DNA of 64,000 bases from Sphingomonadaceae bacterium 3R27E2-A (GCA_005503165.1 SCNT01000007.1:62001-126000), one strand, 5' to 3'. Positions 31,762-40,989 are shown, counted from the stretch's first letter. Made by a program: numbers and translations. Notes: a model not told the origin generated them from the letters alone.

Positions 31762-31775
31762 GACACCGGTGTCAA
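31762..31775. promoter_or_regulatory. LacI-type operator/promoter of the hexuronate operon
   Basis: GACACCGGTGTC (31762-31773) is a perfect 12-base palindrome. On the minus strand the sequence reads TTGACACCGGTGTC, so a consensus -35 box TTGACA lies inside the operator, as at 46306-46320. It is 28 bases upstream of the MhpD-like gene and also 85 bases upstream of the divergent lacI-type gene. Confidence 0.72.
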
Positions 31776-31857
31776 AAGCAAGCGCTTAGCCGTCAAGCCC
31801 GGTTGATTTTATGACCGAGTGCGCTCACTAGGGAAGGGCACGTCGGACCAACGGGGC

Positions 31858-32931
31858 ATGCACAGGAAAAGTCGAAACTTCATGGCGCCACGCACGAGGG
31901 AAAAAAGCGGCAAGCAACCGACGATCAACGACGTCGCGGCGCTGGCCGGCGTGTCGAAAAAAACGGTCAGCCGGGTCATCAACCGCTCCGAATTCATTAC
32001 TGACAAGACGCGACAGGCCGTCGAGCAGGCCATCAAGATGCTCGGCTTCGTCCCTAACCCGCAAGCGCGCGCGCTGGCATTTCGCCGCAACTTCCTGATT
32101 GCGCTGCTCCACGACAATCCCAATGCGCAGACGGTGCTCAATTTCCAGCAGGGCGTCCTCGACGCGATCAAGGACAGCGACCTCGCGCTGCTGGTCCGCC
32201 CGGTCGACCGCGGCTCGGACCGGCTGCTCGACGACGTCCGTACCTTCCTCGAAAAGCAGCGGCCGATCGGCGCGCTGCTGCTGCCGCCGATTTCGGAGAA
32301 TGACGACCTCGCCGCGCTCTGCGAGGAACTGGGGGTACGCTACGTCCGCGTCGGCTCGGCGCCGCTCGACGACGTCCGCCACTGCGTCTCGTCGAACGAC
32401 CGCGAAGTCGTCGCCGAAGCGGTGGGCAAGCTGGTTGAACTCGGCCACCGCCGCATCGGTTTCGTGCGTGGCCCGGTCGGTTTCCGCTCGGCCGCCGAGC
32501 GCGAAAAGGGCTTCCATGAGGCTCTGGCGGCGGCTGGGCTGCCGCTGCCCGACGAACTCTTCGCACCGGGCAATTACCGCTACACCGCGGGGATCGATGC
32601 CGGCGAGGCCTTGCTGTCGCTCGCCGAGCCGCCGACCGCGATCTTCTGTTCGAACGACGAGATGGCGGCGGGCGTGATGAGCGTTGCGCACGGCAAAGGC
32701 ATCGCGGTGCCCGCGGACCTCTCGATCATCGGCTTCGACGACAGCCCGACCGCGACGCATATCTGGCCCGCGCTCAGCACCGTGCGCTGGCCGATACGCG
32801 AGATGGGAATACGCGCCGCGCGCGCGCTGGTGCCCGACTTCCTCGACATCAACACGCGTTCGGCCGACGAGGAGTCGCACGTCCTTCCCTCGACCTTCGT
32901 CGAGCGCCAGTCGGTCGCGGCCAGGCGATGA
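31858..32931 (+). CDS. LacI-family regulator of the pectin/hexuronate locus
   Basis: The 357-residue protein (start ATG 31858; ATG 31882 is also possible) has a LacI helix-turn-helix, TINDVAALAGVSKKTVSRVI with INRSEFITDKTRQAVEQAI, then a periplasmic-binding-protein-like effector domain with HRRIGFVRGP, AIFCSNDEMAAGVM, LSIIGFDDSPTATHIWPALS and TTVRWPI-like dimer residues. It is divergent from the hexuronate operon and overlaps uxaA by four bases. The shared ACCGGT-centred palindromes are its likely targets; an effector such as KDG is plausible but inferred. Confidence 0.92.
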   Translation: MHRKSRNFMAPRTREKSGKQPTINDVAALAGVSKKTVSRVINRSEFITDKTRQAVEQAIKMLGFVPNPQARALAFRRNFLIALLHDNPNAQTVLNFQQGVLDAIKDSDLALLVRPVDRGSDRLLDDVRTFLEKQRPIGALLLPPISENDDLAALCEELGVRYVRVGSAPLDDVRHCVSSNDREVVAEAVGKLVELGHRRIGFVRGPVGFRSAAEREKGFHEALAAAGLPLPDELFAPGNYRYTAGIDAGEALLSLAEPPTAIFCSNDEMAAGVMSVAHGKGIAVPADLSIIGFDDSPTATHIWPALSTVRWPIREMGIRAARALVPDFLDINTRSADEESHVLPSTFVERQSVAARR

Positions 32932-34448
32932 GCGGAACGGCTTCCCTTTCCCCCGCGATGACACCGGTAGCGGGGCTGCGTATCCACGCGAGCGACAATG
33001 TCGCGACGTGCCTCTCCGACGCCGCGATGGGCGACCCGGTCGAGATCGACGGCGGGGCGATCATTTTGGCCGATGCAGTCGGCCGCGGCCATAAATTCGC
33101 CCTCGCCCCGATCGCGCGCGGCGAGCGCGTGGTCAAATATGGCTTCGAAATCGGCCGCGCGACCGCCGACATCGCGGTCGGCGCGCATGTCCACAGCCAC
33201 AATCTCGCGACCGCGCTCAGCGGCGAAGGCGACTATCGCTACACCGAGCACGATGAAGCAGACACTGCGCCCGCCCCCGCCCCACTCAGTTTCGCCGGCT
33301 ATCGCCGCGCCGACGGCCGCGTCGGCACCCGCAACGAGATCTGGATCCTGCCCACTGTCGGCTGCGTCGGCAATCTCGCCGCGCGTGTCGCGCGGATCGC
33401 GGGCGAGCGCCACGGCGGTCGCGTCGACGGCGTACACGCTTTCAAGCATCCGTTCGGCTGCTCGCAGCTCGGCGACGACCTCGGCCATACGCGCGGGCTG
33501 CTCGCCGCGCTCGCCCAGCATCCCAACGCCGGCGGCGTGCTGATCGTCGGGCTCGGCTGCGAAAGCAACCAGCTTGCCCCGCTGCTCGAAGGCATCGCGC
33601 CCGAACGCCGCGGCCATATCCGCACCCTGTCGGCGCAGGCGGTCGAGGACGATGTCGAGGCCTGCCTGGCGCTCGTCGACGAACTCGTCGACGCCTGCGC
33701 CGATAACGAACGCGCGCCGGTGTCGCTCTCCGAACTCACCCTCGGCGTCAAATGCGGGGGCTCGGACGGCCTCTCGGGGCTCACCGCCAACTCGCTCGTC
33801 GGGCGCATGGCCGATGCCGTCGCGGCAGCGGGCGGCAAGGTGATCCTCACCGAAATTCCGGAGATTTTCGGCGCCGAACAGATGCTGATGGATCGCGCCG
33901 TCTCGCGCGCGGTATTCGACCAGACCGTCGAACTCGTCAACGACTTCAAGCAATATTTCATCAGCAACGGCGAGCCGGTCAGCGAAAACCCCTCCCCCGG
34001 CAACATCGCCGGCGGCATCACCACGCTCGAGGAAAAGTCGCTCGGCGCGGTGCAGAAGGGCGGCCAGGCGCCGCTCGTCGATGTCCAACGCTATGGCGGC
34101 GAGGCGGCGCTGCCGGGCCTCACCCTGCTCGAGGCGCCGGGCAACGACGCGGTGTCGTCCACCGCGCTGACCGCCGCGGGCGCGACGCTGATCCTCTTCA
34201 CCACCGGCCGCGGCACCCCGCTCGGCTTTCCGGCGCCGACACTGAAGATCGCGTCGAACAGCGAACTGGCGTCGCGCAAGTCGGGCTGGATCGATTTCGA
34301 CGCGGGGCAGGTGCTGAGCGATGGCTTCGACGCCGCCGCGGACGCGCTGCTCGACCTCATCGCTGCCACCGCCTCGGGCGCCGAAACCCGCGCCGAGGCG
34401 AACGAGGAACGCGAGATCGCGATCTGGAAATCGGGCGTGACGCTCTAG
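32928..34448 (+). CDS. uxaA: Altronate dehydratase UxaA
   Basis: The 506-residue product contains both parts of the full-length enzyme: an N-terminal SAF domain (about residues 10-95; GHKFALAPIARGERVVKYGF, HVHSHNLATAL) and the catalytic domain with GYRRADGRVGTRNEIWILPT, VHAFKHPFGCSQLGDDL, GCESNQLAPLLEG and KCGGSDGLSGLTANSLVG. It dehydrates altronate to 2-keto-3-deoxygluconate with an iron cofactor. The length matches E. coli UxaA (495). It is translationally coupled to the LacI-type gene. Confidence 0.95.
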   Translation: MSGTASLSPAMTPVAGLRIHASDNVATCLSDAAMGDPVEIDGGAIILADAVGRGHKFALAPIARGERVVKYGFEIGRATADIAVGAHVHSHNLATALSGEGDYRYTEHDEADTAPAPAPLSFAGYRRADGRVGTRNEIWILPTVGCVGNLAARVARIAGERHGGRVDGVHAFKHPFGCSQLGDDLGHTRGLLAALAQHPNAGGVLIVGLGCESNQLAPLLEGIAPERRGHIRTLSAQAVEDDVEACLALVDELVDACADNERAPVSLSELTLGVKCGGSDGLSGLTANSLVGRMADAVAAAGGKVILTEIPEIFGAEQMLMDRAVSRAVFDQTVELVNDFKQYFISNGEPVSENPSPGNIAGGITTLEEKSLGAVQKGGQAPLVDVQRYGGEAALPGLTLLEAPGNDAVSSTALTAAGATLILFTTGRGTPLGFPAPTLKIASNSELASRKSGWIDFDAGQVLSDGFDAAADALLDLIAATASGAETRAEANEEREIAIWKSGVTL

Positions 34449-36055
34449 CCCAGCGCCTCAAAGCGGAAATCGCGGAAGCGCGCCTCCCCTTCCCCCGCCG
34501 AATAAAGCCCCGGCCGCAGCATCAGGAAACCGCCGCGCACATTGTGGTGGTAGCCCGACACCTCCATGCCGCGGTCGAAGCGATGCCAGGTTTTCCCGCC
34601 GTCGCCGCTGGTGTCATAGGTGACGATATGCCGGTCGTTGGTCACGCGCATGCGCATCCGCCGCCCGTGCGGATTGGCGGGCCGCGCGCGCTCGATGCCA
34701 TATTGGTGCGTGACGAAACGCTCGCCGTCGAAGCCCAGCCCGCAATAAAGCCGGTCGTCGTAGAAGAGGATCAGCCCCGCCGTGCCACCCGGCGCGATCT
34801 CGATATCGCATTCGAAGCGATAGGCCTGGTCGCCCGCGATCAGCAGCAACGGCGACGAATCCGATGGCGCCTTGCCGCGCGCCTTCAAGTGCAGCGCCCC
34901 GTCCTCAACGCGCGCGCGCGCGGTTTCATCAGGCGCGGGCTTGAAGAAATTCCATTTGGCGCCGAGCGCCAGCGCCTTGAAATCGTCCGATAAAGCCATG
35001 CCGTGCGGCCCTGCGATGCTGCCGCCCCTGGGCTTCGCGATCGGCGCCGACAGGTCGCCGCCCTTCATCCGGAACCAGCCGTCGGCGGTCCATTCTATCG
35101 GATCGAGCAGCGCCTGCCGCCCCAGCGTCCAATAGCCGTTCTCATAGCCGTGATAAACGCTCCACCAGTCGCCCGCGGGTCCCTCGACCAAGGTCGCATG
35201 GCCGCGCGACCACCATTTCTCGCCCGCCGATCTGGTGTGGACGAGCGGGTTGGCGGGGCAATTTTCCCACGGCCCGTGGATCGACTTCGCGCGCGCCGCG
35301 ATCACCATATGCCCCGTCGGCGGACCCGCGGTGCCGCCGACCGCGGTGACCATGTAGAAATAATCGCCGTGGCGCGTGATCTTCGGGCCCTCGGGCGCGA
35401 AACCCTCGACCACCCAGTCGGCGGGATAACGCCAGGGGTCGTAGACATGCTCGGGCTCGCCGACCCGCGACAGCCCGTCGTCGGACAATCGCACCCGGTC
35501 GCCGCCCGACAGGAACAGCCAGCGCGACCCGTCCTCGCCCACCGCATGGCCGGGGTCGATATGGTTGGGCAGCTTCAGATCGACGGGGTCGCTCCACGGC
35601 CCCTCGATCCGGTCGGCCCAGCTCACCCAGCTGGTGTTCGGCGCCTTCGTTGGGATGTAGAGGAAATAGCGCCCGCCATGCTGGCAAAGCTCCGGCGCCC
35701 AGACCGAGCCGATATTCTTGTGCAGTGCCGGCCCGATCGGCCGCCAGTTCACCAGGTCGCGCGAATGCCAGATGACCAGCCCCGGATAGCTGTCGAAAGT
35801 CGAGAAGGTCATGTAATAATCGGCGCCGTCCTTCAGGATCGACGGGTCGGGATGGTCGCCCGCCATAATCGGATTTAGGAAGCGTCCGTCGCCGAGATCG
35901 GGGACGCGCTGCCCGTCGAAGCCCCGCGTCCAGGTCAGTGCCGGCTCCGCGGGCGCCGTCGCCGCCGCCAGCGCAGCGGGTGCCGAAAAACCCGACAGAC
36001 CGGCCCCGAACAACCCCGTCCCCGCCAGTTTCAACAGCGCACGCCGATCGGTCAC
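34445..36055 (-). CDS. GH43-family glycoside hydrolase with Tat signal
   Basis: The start chosen is GTG 36055, preceded by GGAG at six bases; ATG 36067 is an alternative. The 536-residue protein has a twin-arginine leader (TDRRALLKLAG), a five-bladed propeller GH43 domain with the general base in NPIMAGDHPDPSI, the Asp of IDPGHA and the general acid Glu of EGFAPEGPKITRHGDYF, and a C-terminal beta-sandwich of about 190 residues. GH43 includes beta-xylosidases, arabinofuranosidases and galactanases; in this locus, removal of pectin side-chain arabinose or galactose is likely. Confidence 0.87.
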   Translation of the reverse strand: MTDRRALLKLAGTGLFGAGLSGFSAPAALAAATAPAEPALTWTRGFDGQRVPDLGDGRFLNPIMAGDHPDPSILKDGADYYMTFSTFDSYPGLVIWHSRDLVNWRPIGPALHKNIGSVWAPELCQHGGRYFLYIPTKAPNTSWVSWADRIEGPWSDPVDLKLPNHIDPGHAVGEDGSRWLFLSGGDRVRLSDDGLSRVGEPEHVYDPWRYPADWVVEGFAPEGPKITRHGDYFYMVTAVGGTAGPPTGHMVIAARAKSIHGPWENCPANPLVHTRSAGEKWWSRGHATLVEGPAGDWWSVYHGYENGYWTLGRQALLDPIEWTADGWFRMKGGDLSAPIAKPRGGSIAGPHGMALSDDFKALALGAKWNFFKPAPDETARARVEDGALHLKARGKAPSDSSPLLLIAGDQAYRFECDIEIAPGGTAGLILFYDDRLYCGLGFDGERFVTHQYGIERARPANPHGRRMRMRVTNDRHIVTYDTSGDGGKTWHRFDRGMEVSGYHHNVRGGFLMLRPGLYSAGEGEARFRDFRFEALG

Positions 36056-36075
36056 TTGTCGCTCCATCAAAAGAA

Positions 36076-36107
36076 AGGCCCGGCCCCCGCAAGCGCGAGC
36101 CGGGCCT
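36076..36107 (-). terminator. Intercistronic hairpin with T-run after the TonB receptor
   Basis: AGGCCCGGC (36076-36084) and GCCGGGCCT (36099-36107) form a perfect nine-pair stem. On the minus strand the stem is followed by TTCTTTT, as in an intrinsic terminator. It lies between the receptor stop and the GH43 start, so it would lower expression of GH43 relative to the receptor. Confidence 0.7.
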
Positions 36108-36128
36108 CTCCGGGACTAAGTCGTCACA

Positions 36129-38957
36129 TCAGATCTTGACGCGCGCACCGAACAGGAAGGTGCGGCCGAAATGGTTGTTCTCGTAATTGCGATCGGCATC
36201 GATGTCGGTGAAGCGATAGCGATATTCGTCGGTCAGGTTGATACCCTCGACCGAGATTTCGATATTGTCGGTGATCGCATAGCGGATCGACGCATCGACG
36301 TTGATCGTCGAGCCATAGCCTTCGAACACGTTGCCCGTACCGCTGTTGGCGTCGGCATAGCGGCTGCGATAGCTGATCGAAGCGCGCGCGCTCAACTTGC
36401 CGTCGTCATAATAGAGCGTGCCGTTATAGGCGCGCTTCGACAGGTTGAAGAGCGTGCCGTTGCGCACCGCCGAGACATTGGGGCCGCCGGGGACGATCGA
36501 CGGACCCGCCACCGTATAATCGGCATCGGAGTCGACGAAGGTCGCATTGGCGATGCCGCCGAAGTTCGACAGGAAACCCGGCAGGAACTTGAACGGCGCC
36601 TGCAGAGAGATTTCGACCCCCTTGAGCTTTGCGCCCTCGCCATTGCCGATCGAGGAGATCGTCCACAGCTGGCCCTCGGGGTTGATCGACGCAGGGCTGC
36701 TCGGCGGGATCACCGACAGCGGCAGACCGGTCGAGGCGAAGGTGCCACTCGAGGTCGTCGCCACCGGGAAGCTTGCGATATCCTTTTTGAACAGGGCGAC
36801 CGAGAAAATCGACTGGGGCGCGAAATACCATTCGAACGCCAGGTCGTAGGAGGTCGCGCGGAACGGATCGAGGAACGGGTTGCCATAGTTGATGCGGTAG
36901 TTGAACCCGTCGACCGAGCCGCCCGGCGTCAGATTGCCGAGCGTCGGGCGCGTCATCACATCGGCAACCGCCGCACGGATGATGATGTCATCGTGCGGGA
37001 AGAGCGCGAGATTCGCCGAGGGCAGCCAGTCCTCATAGCTGCGCTTGACGGTGACCGCGGTGCCGCTGTTGAGCCCGCTCGACGTCTGGTCAGTGTGGAC
37101 GTAACGGACACCCGCGTTCAGTGCATAGCGCAGTCCGGCGAGTTCTCCCTTGGCATCGAACTGGAGATAGCCGCCGGTCACCTCCTCGCGGACTGCGCGG
37201 TTGTTGCCCGCGTCGAGCGCCGGGGTACGGCCATAAAGGTTGGTGAACGCCGTCGCCGCGTCGAGATTGGGAACCAGCCATTCGCTCGTCGTCCCCGCCG
37301 GCTGCCCCGCCTTGCCGAGGCTGAACAGCTCAGAAAGCGCCGGGGTAACCGCGAAGCCGTAGACAGCAGCGGGGCCGAAGGCCGAGCTCGGCGAGCAGGT
37401 CAGCGTGCCGAGAACGCGGTCGACGCCGCCATTGCCGCACACGACCGTGTCGCGGGTGAAGGCGATGCTGCTGAAATCGAACCGGCGATAGACGCCGCCG
37501 GCCTTGACCGTGAAGCCGTCGGTGACGTCCCATTCGGTGCGCAGCTGCGCGGTGCGGAACTTGTTCACCACCTCCGACGGGCGGTCGCGGATTTCGGCAA
37601 GCTGGAAATTCGCGGGATTGGTGACGCTGGTGCCGAAGGTCAGCACCGGTCGCGCCATGTCGCTATAGTCGTAGCGATAATCCTGCGCGTCGCGGTCGTC
37701 GAACACGATCGTCGTTTCGAGCGGGATCGACGCCGTCGATTTCGACAGGCCGCCGAGCAGGGTGAAGCGGAAATTGTCGCTGACGTCCTGGTCCCAGGTC
37801 GCGCCGACCTGATAGAATTCGGTCTTGGCCTTGCGCAGATAATGTTCGGTCCGCACCCAGGCGTCGTCGAGCGTCGCCGAGATCAAATTGTTGTCGCCGT
37901 CGATTTCATAGTCACTGACGTTGATCGAGCGTTCGTTGCTGCGCAGCAAAACTTCGGCCCAGCGTTCGCGACGCTGATGCTTGAAGCTGGAATAAAGCCC
38001 GTCGAGCGAGATTTTGGTTGCATCGGTCGGCGCGAACTGGATCGATCCAGTGATGCCCAGCCGTTTTTTGTCGTGCGCGATTTCGCCGTAGCGCGGGATG
38101 CGCGGGTGGAAGGCGAGCGCGACCTCGTTGCACGCAGCACTCGGAACATAGGTACCGCCCGAATTGGCGGTGGTCCAGCAGGGCGTGCCGTCGACCGAGT
38201 CGAAGCGCGCCTGCGCCCACCGCACCGTATTGTTACCGAGTTCGAGCGTCTTTTGGTCCGAATAGGCAGCCGACACCGCGAAGCCCAGGGTCCCCGCGTC
38301 ATTTACCCAGCTCAGCAGGCCGGCGACGCGCGGCCCTGCCTTTTCCGACAGGTCGTTGTAGCTCGCCTGCGCCGACAGCGCCGCGGTGAAGCCGCTCTTG
38401 CCGGCGAGCGGGTTGCCGGTGTTGAGATCGACCACCGCGCCGAGCGAGCCTTCGTCGAGTTCGGCGGACGCGGTCTTGTGCACGACGATCGAGCTGAACA
38501 GTTCCGAAGCGAAGACGTTGAAGTCGAACGCGCGGTCGCGGTTCGCCGAGGCGCCGTCGGTCGAGGTCGCGACGGTCTCCATACCATTCACGCGGACGCG
38601 GGTAAATTGCGAGCCGAGCCCCCGGACCGTGATGCCGCGGCCTTCGCCACCGTCGCGCTGGATGGTGATGCCCGGAATGCGTTGGAGCGATTCGGCGAGG
38701 TTCTGGTCGGGGAATTTCGCGATATCCTCGGCGACGATCGCATCGACCGCGGCGACCGAGTCGCGCTTCACGTCGAGCGCCTTGTCGAGCGAGGCGCGGA
38801 AGCCGGTCACGACGATTTCGTCTTCGGCGGACACTTCGTCCGCGGCGGCGTCCGTCGCGTCCTGCGCCCCGGCCGGCGAGACCGCCAACACCGCGAGCGA
38901 AACCCCGCACGCCAATCTCGCCAGATTGCGGACGCCCTGCATTGCGTGAATAGCCAT
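36129..38957 (-). CDS. TonB-dependent receptor, oligosaccharide (Caulobacter/Xanthomonas) type
   Basis: The start is ATG 38957 behind AGGGAGGAA, giving 942 residues. A signal peptide (cleavage after AGA near residue 31) is followed by the TonB box DEIVVTGFRASLDKAL, a plug with QNLAESLQRIPGITIQRDGG and VRGLGSQFTRVRVNGMETVA, and a long beta-barrel ending FGRTFLFGARVKI. This plug type is found in large receptors for plant-derived oligosaccharides. Its LacI-type operator and position beside pectate lyase and GH43 genes point to oligogalacturonide or pectin-fragment uptake. Confidence 0.93.
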   Translation of the reverse strand: MAIHAMQGVRNLARLACGVSLAVLAVSPAGAQDATDAAADEVSAEDEIVVTGFRASLDKALDVKRDSVAAVDAIVAEDIAKFPDQNLAESLQRIPGITIQRDGGEGRGITVRGLGSQFTRVRVNGMETVATSTDGASANRDRAFDFNVFASELFSSIVVHKTASAELDEGSLGAVVDLNTGNPLAGKSGFTAALSAQASYNDLSEKAGPRVAGLLSWVNDAGTLGFAVSAAYSDQKTLELGNNTVRWAQARFDSVDGTPCWTTANSGGTYVPSAACNEVALAFHPRIPRYGEIAHDKKRLGITGSIQFAPTDATKISLDGLYSSFKHQRRERWAEVLLRSNERSINVSDYEIDGDNNLISATLDDAWVRTEHYLRKAKTEFYQVGATWDQDVSDNFRFTLLGGLSKSTASIPLETTIVFDDRDAQDYRYDYSDMARPVLTFGTSVTNPANFQLAEIRDRPSEVVNKFRTAQLRTEWDVTDGFTVKAGGVYRRFDFSSIAFTRDTVVCGNGGVDRVLGTLTCSPSSAFGPAAVYGFAVTPALSELFSLGKAGQPAGTTSEWLVPNLDAATAFTNLYGRTPALDAGNNRAVREEVTGGYLQFDAKGELAGLRYALNAGVRYVHTDQTSSGLNSGTAVTVKRSYEDWLPSANLALFPHDDIIIRAAVADVMTRPTLGNLTPGGSVDGFNYRINYGNPFLDPFRATSYDLAFEWYFAPQSIFSVALFKKDIASFPVATTSSGTFASTGLPLSVIPPSSPASINPEGQLWTISSIGNGEGAKLKGVEISLQAPFKFLPGFLSNFGGIANATFVDSDADYTVAGPSIVPGGPNVSAVRNGTLFNLSKRAYNGTLYYDDGKLSARASISYRSRYADANSGTGNVFEGYGSTINVDASIRYAITDNIEISVEGINLTDEYRYRFTDIDADRNYENNHFGRTFLFGARVKI

Positions 38958-39002
38958 CAAATTCCTCCCTTTGACCAGCGCCATTCGCGCTCGTTGACGC
39001 AA

Positions 39003-39016
39003 ATGACACCGGTTAC
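39003..39016. promoter_or_regulatory. LacI-type operator upstream of the TonB receptor
   Basis: TGACACCGGTTACT has the ACCGGT core and flanks of the family. It is 46 bases upstream of the receptor start and 144 bases (centre to centre) from the site at 39147-39160 in the same divergent region. Confidence 0.7.
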
Positions 39017-39146
39017 TTCGCCTGACAAACGAAGGCGCTGCGCCGGTTTGCCGAATGATTTTCGAGAGGGGTGCAATGCCGCCGGCTGTCTGCGGCGGGC
39101 CATCCATTGACCTCTCCCCGTCGATATTTTCTCGTTGACCGGTTGG

Positions 39147-39160
39147 GGTAACCGGTGTCA
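39147..39160. promoter_or_regulatory. LacI-type operator upstream of the pectate lyase
   Basis: GGTAACCGGTGTCA is the same motif read from the other strand and identical over 14 bases to the site at 46306-46319. It is 57 bases before the lyase start and follows a possible -35 box TTGACC (39135-39140). Confidence 0.72.
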
Positions 39161-39216
39161 GGAAGATTGAAGGATATGGGCAGAGCTGTCAATACCCCAA
39201 TGAGAAGGAGAGACGG

Positions 39217-40593
39217 ATGCTGAAAAAGCTGTGGCTTGCGGCGCTTTTGATTGCCCCGGCACTGCCCATGAGCGGCGCGCTCGCCGCCGAGTCGGCGCCC
39301 ATCGCCTTCCCCGGCGCGGTCGGTCCCGCGGCACACACCGCCGGCGGGCGCGGCGGCAAGATCCTGCGCGTGACGACACTGGCGCGCGACGGACCCGGGT
39401 CGCTGAAGGCGGCGATCGAGACGCCCGGCCCGCGGATCATCGTGTTCGAGGTCGGCGGCGTGATCGACATGGGACGCCAGGGGATCGAGATCACACACCC
39501 CTTCCTGACCATCGCCGGCCAGACCGCGCCCGGCCCGGGCATCACGCTGATCCGCACCGGCATCGACGTGAAAACCCACGATGTCGTGATTCGGCACCTG
39601 CGCGTCTTTACCGGGGTCGACGGCCAGCCCAAGCGTAGCGGGTGGGAAGCCGACGCCTTTTCCACCGTCGCCGCCGCCAATGTGATCGTCGACCATTGCA
39701 CGTTCCTGTGGGCGCTCGACGAAAATATGTCGGCATCGGGCCCGCGTTTCACGGGCCAGAGCGTCGAGGACTGGCGCGCGGGGACCAGCCGTAACATCAC
39801 CTTTTCGAACAACCTCGCCGCCGAGGGGCTCGCCGACGCGAGCCATCCCAAGGGCGAGCATAGCAAGGGCTCGCTGATCCACGACAACGCGACGGGTATC
39901 GTCTTCTACCGCAACCTCTGGGCGCATAATGTCGAACGCAACCCGCTGATCAAGGGCGGCGGGCAGGCGTTGATGATCAACAATCTGATCTACAATCCGC
40001 AGCACCGCGCGGTCCACTACAACCTCATGGCGCTCGAGTGGATCGGGCATGAGTATGTCAACGGACAGATCACCGCGGTCGGAAATGTCATGCGCGGCGG
40101 AAACGATACCGATGCGCGGCTGCCCTTCCTGATGCTCGGCGGCGACGGCGACCTCGAATATTATGGCAAGGACAATCTGGCGGTGGACCGCCACGGCGAG
40201 GCGCTGCCCGAGTTCGGCCGCTACGGCGAGACGCGCGCGCAATTGATCCGCGCCAGGGCGCCGCTCGCCCCCATCGACGGCTACAGGATCCTGCCGGTGC
40301 GCGATGTAGAGACCTCGGTGCTCGCCACCGCGGGCGCGCGGCCCTGGGCGCGCGATCCTGACGAGATCCGCGTGCTCTTCTTCGTCGCCGAAGGGCGCGG
40401 CAAGGTGATCGACGACGAGAAGGAAGTCAGCGGCTATCCCGCGGTGAAGGCGGCGGTGCACGCACCCTTCGTGGAGGCCGAATGGGACCTCGCGACGATG
40501 GAACCCAAGTCGGGCCTCTACCCCGGCCAGACCGCACCGATGCCGCAGGAGGCCTTGTCGCCGCGCGACCGGGCGTCGCGGGGTGCGCCATGA
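39217..40593 (+). CDS. Secreted pectate lyase (right-handed beta-helix)
   Basis: The 458-residue protein has a signal peptide (cleavage after ALA near residue 23) and a parallel beta-helix pattern: AFPGAVGPAAHTAGGRGGKI, LKAAIETPGPRIIVFEVGGV, LTIAGQTAPGPGITL, VVIRHLRVFTG, NVIVDHCTFLWALDEN and RNITFSNNLAAEG. The GGRGGKILRVTTL...TPGPRIIVFEVGG opening is shared by bacterial pectate lyases near family PL1. It would cleave de-esterified polygalacturonate by beta-elimination in the periplasm or outside. It overlaps the cupin gene by four bases. Catalytic Arg/Lys and calcium residues cannot be assigned with certainty by eye. Confidence 0.85.
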   Translation: MLKKLWLAALLIAPALPMSGALAAESAPIAFPGAVGPAAHTAGGRGGKILRVTTLARDGPGSLKAAIETPGPRIIVFEVGGVIDMGRQGIEITHPFLTIAGQTAPGPGITLIRTGIDVKTHDVVIRHLRVFTGVDGQPKRSGWEADAFSTVAAANVIVDHCTFLWALDENMSASGPRFTGQSVEDWRAGTSRNITFSNNLAAEGLADASHPKGEHSKGSLIHDNATGIVFYRNLWAHNVERNPLIKGGGQALMINNLIYNPQHRAVHYNLMALEWIGHEYVNGQITAVGNVMRGGNDTDARLPFLMLGGDGDLEYYGKDNLAVDRHGEALPEFGRYGETRAQLIRARAPLAPIDGYRILPVRDVETSVLATAGARPWARDPDEIRVLFFVAEGRGKVIDDEKEVSGYPAVKAAVHAPFVEAEWDLATMEPKSGLYPGQTAPMPQEALSPRDRASRGAP

Positions 40594-40985
40594 CCAAGCT
40601 CCTTGCCGCCTTGCTCGCCGCGGGTGCGCCCGCGATGGTGGTGATCGACGAGGCCGACACCTTGCGCGAGGAGGCGCCGCCGCATGGCGCGATCGGCACG
40701 TCGACCGCGTACAGGATCAGCGACGCCGTCTCCGCCCCGCGCAGCTTCGAGTTCCGCAAGCGCGCGCTGCACGTCGGCGCCGCGATCGGCGTCCACCCGA
40801 TCGACCATGACGAAATCTATTATGTCCTGTCGGGCACCGGCGTCGTCCATTCGGACGGCGAGGAAAAGGAACTGCACCCCGGCATGGCCGCCTGGCTCTA
40901 CAAGGGCGCGAAGGTCGGCATCCGCCAGACCGGCGATGCCCCGCTGGTGCTGATCATCGCTTATCCGAACAAGCCGGTGGAATGA
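40590..40985 (+). CDS. Small cupin protein, possibly KdgF-like
   Basis: The start is ATG 40590 in an ATGA overlap with the lyase stop; 131 residues. A hydrophobic N-terminus (TKLLAALLAAGAPAMVV) suggests a signal peptide. The cupin core is HPIDHDEIYYVLSGTGVVHS and HPGMAAWLYKGAKVGIRQ. Compared with the usual His-x-His-x-x-Asp-Glu motif the second His is Ile, and the usual His of motif 2 is absent, so the metal site is atypical. KdgF, a small cupin, linearises unsaturated uronates; tight coupling to the lyase makes a related role attractive but unproven. Confidence 0.75.
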   Translation: MTKLLAALLAAGAPAMVVIDEADTLREEAPPHGAIGTSTAYRISDAVSAPRSFEFRKRALHVGAAIGVHPIDHDEIYYVLSGTGVVHSDGEEKELHPGMAAWLYKGAKVGIRQTGDAPLVLIIAYPNKPVE

Positions 40986-40989
40986 CCGG

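Noticed and set aside
36171-39110. Very long open frame on the plus strand opposite the TonB receptor (also 110-2308 and 20925-24692)
   Set aside because: These frames arise from high third-position GC on the opposite coding strand; their translations are Arg/Ala-rich without domains, while the opposite strand encodes clear proteins.
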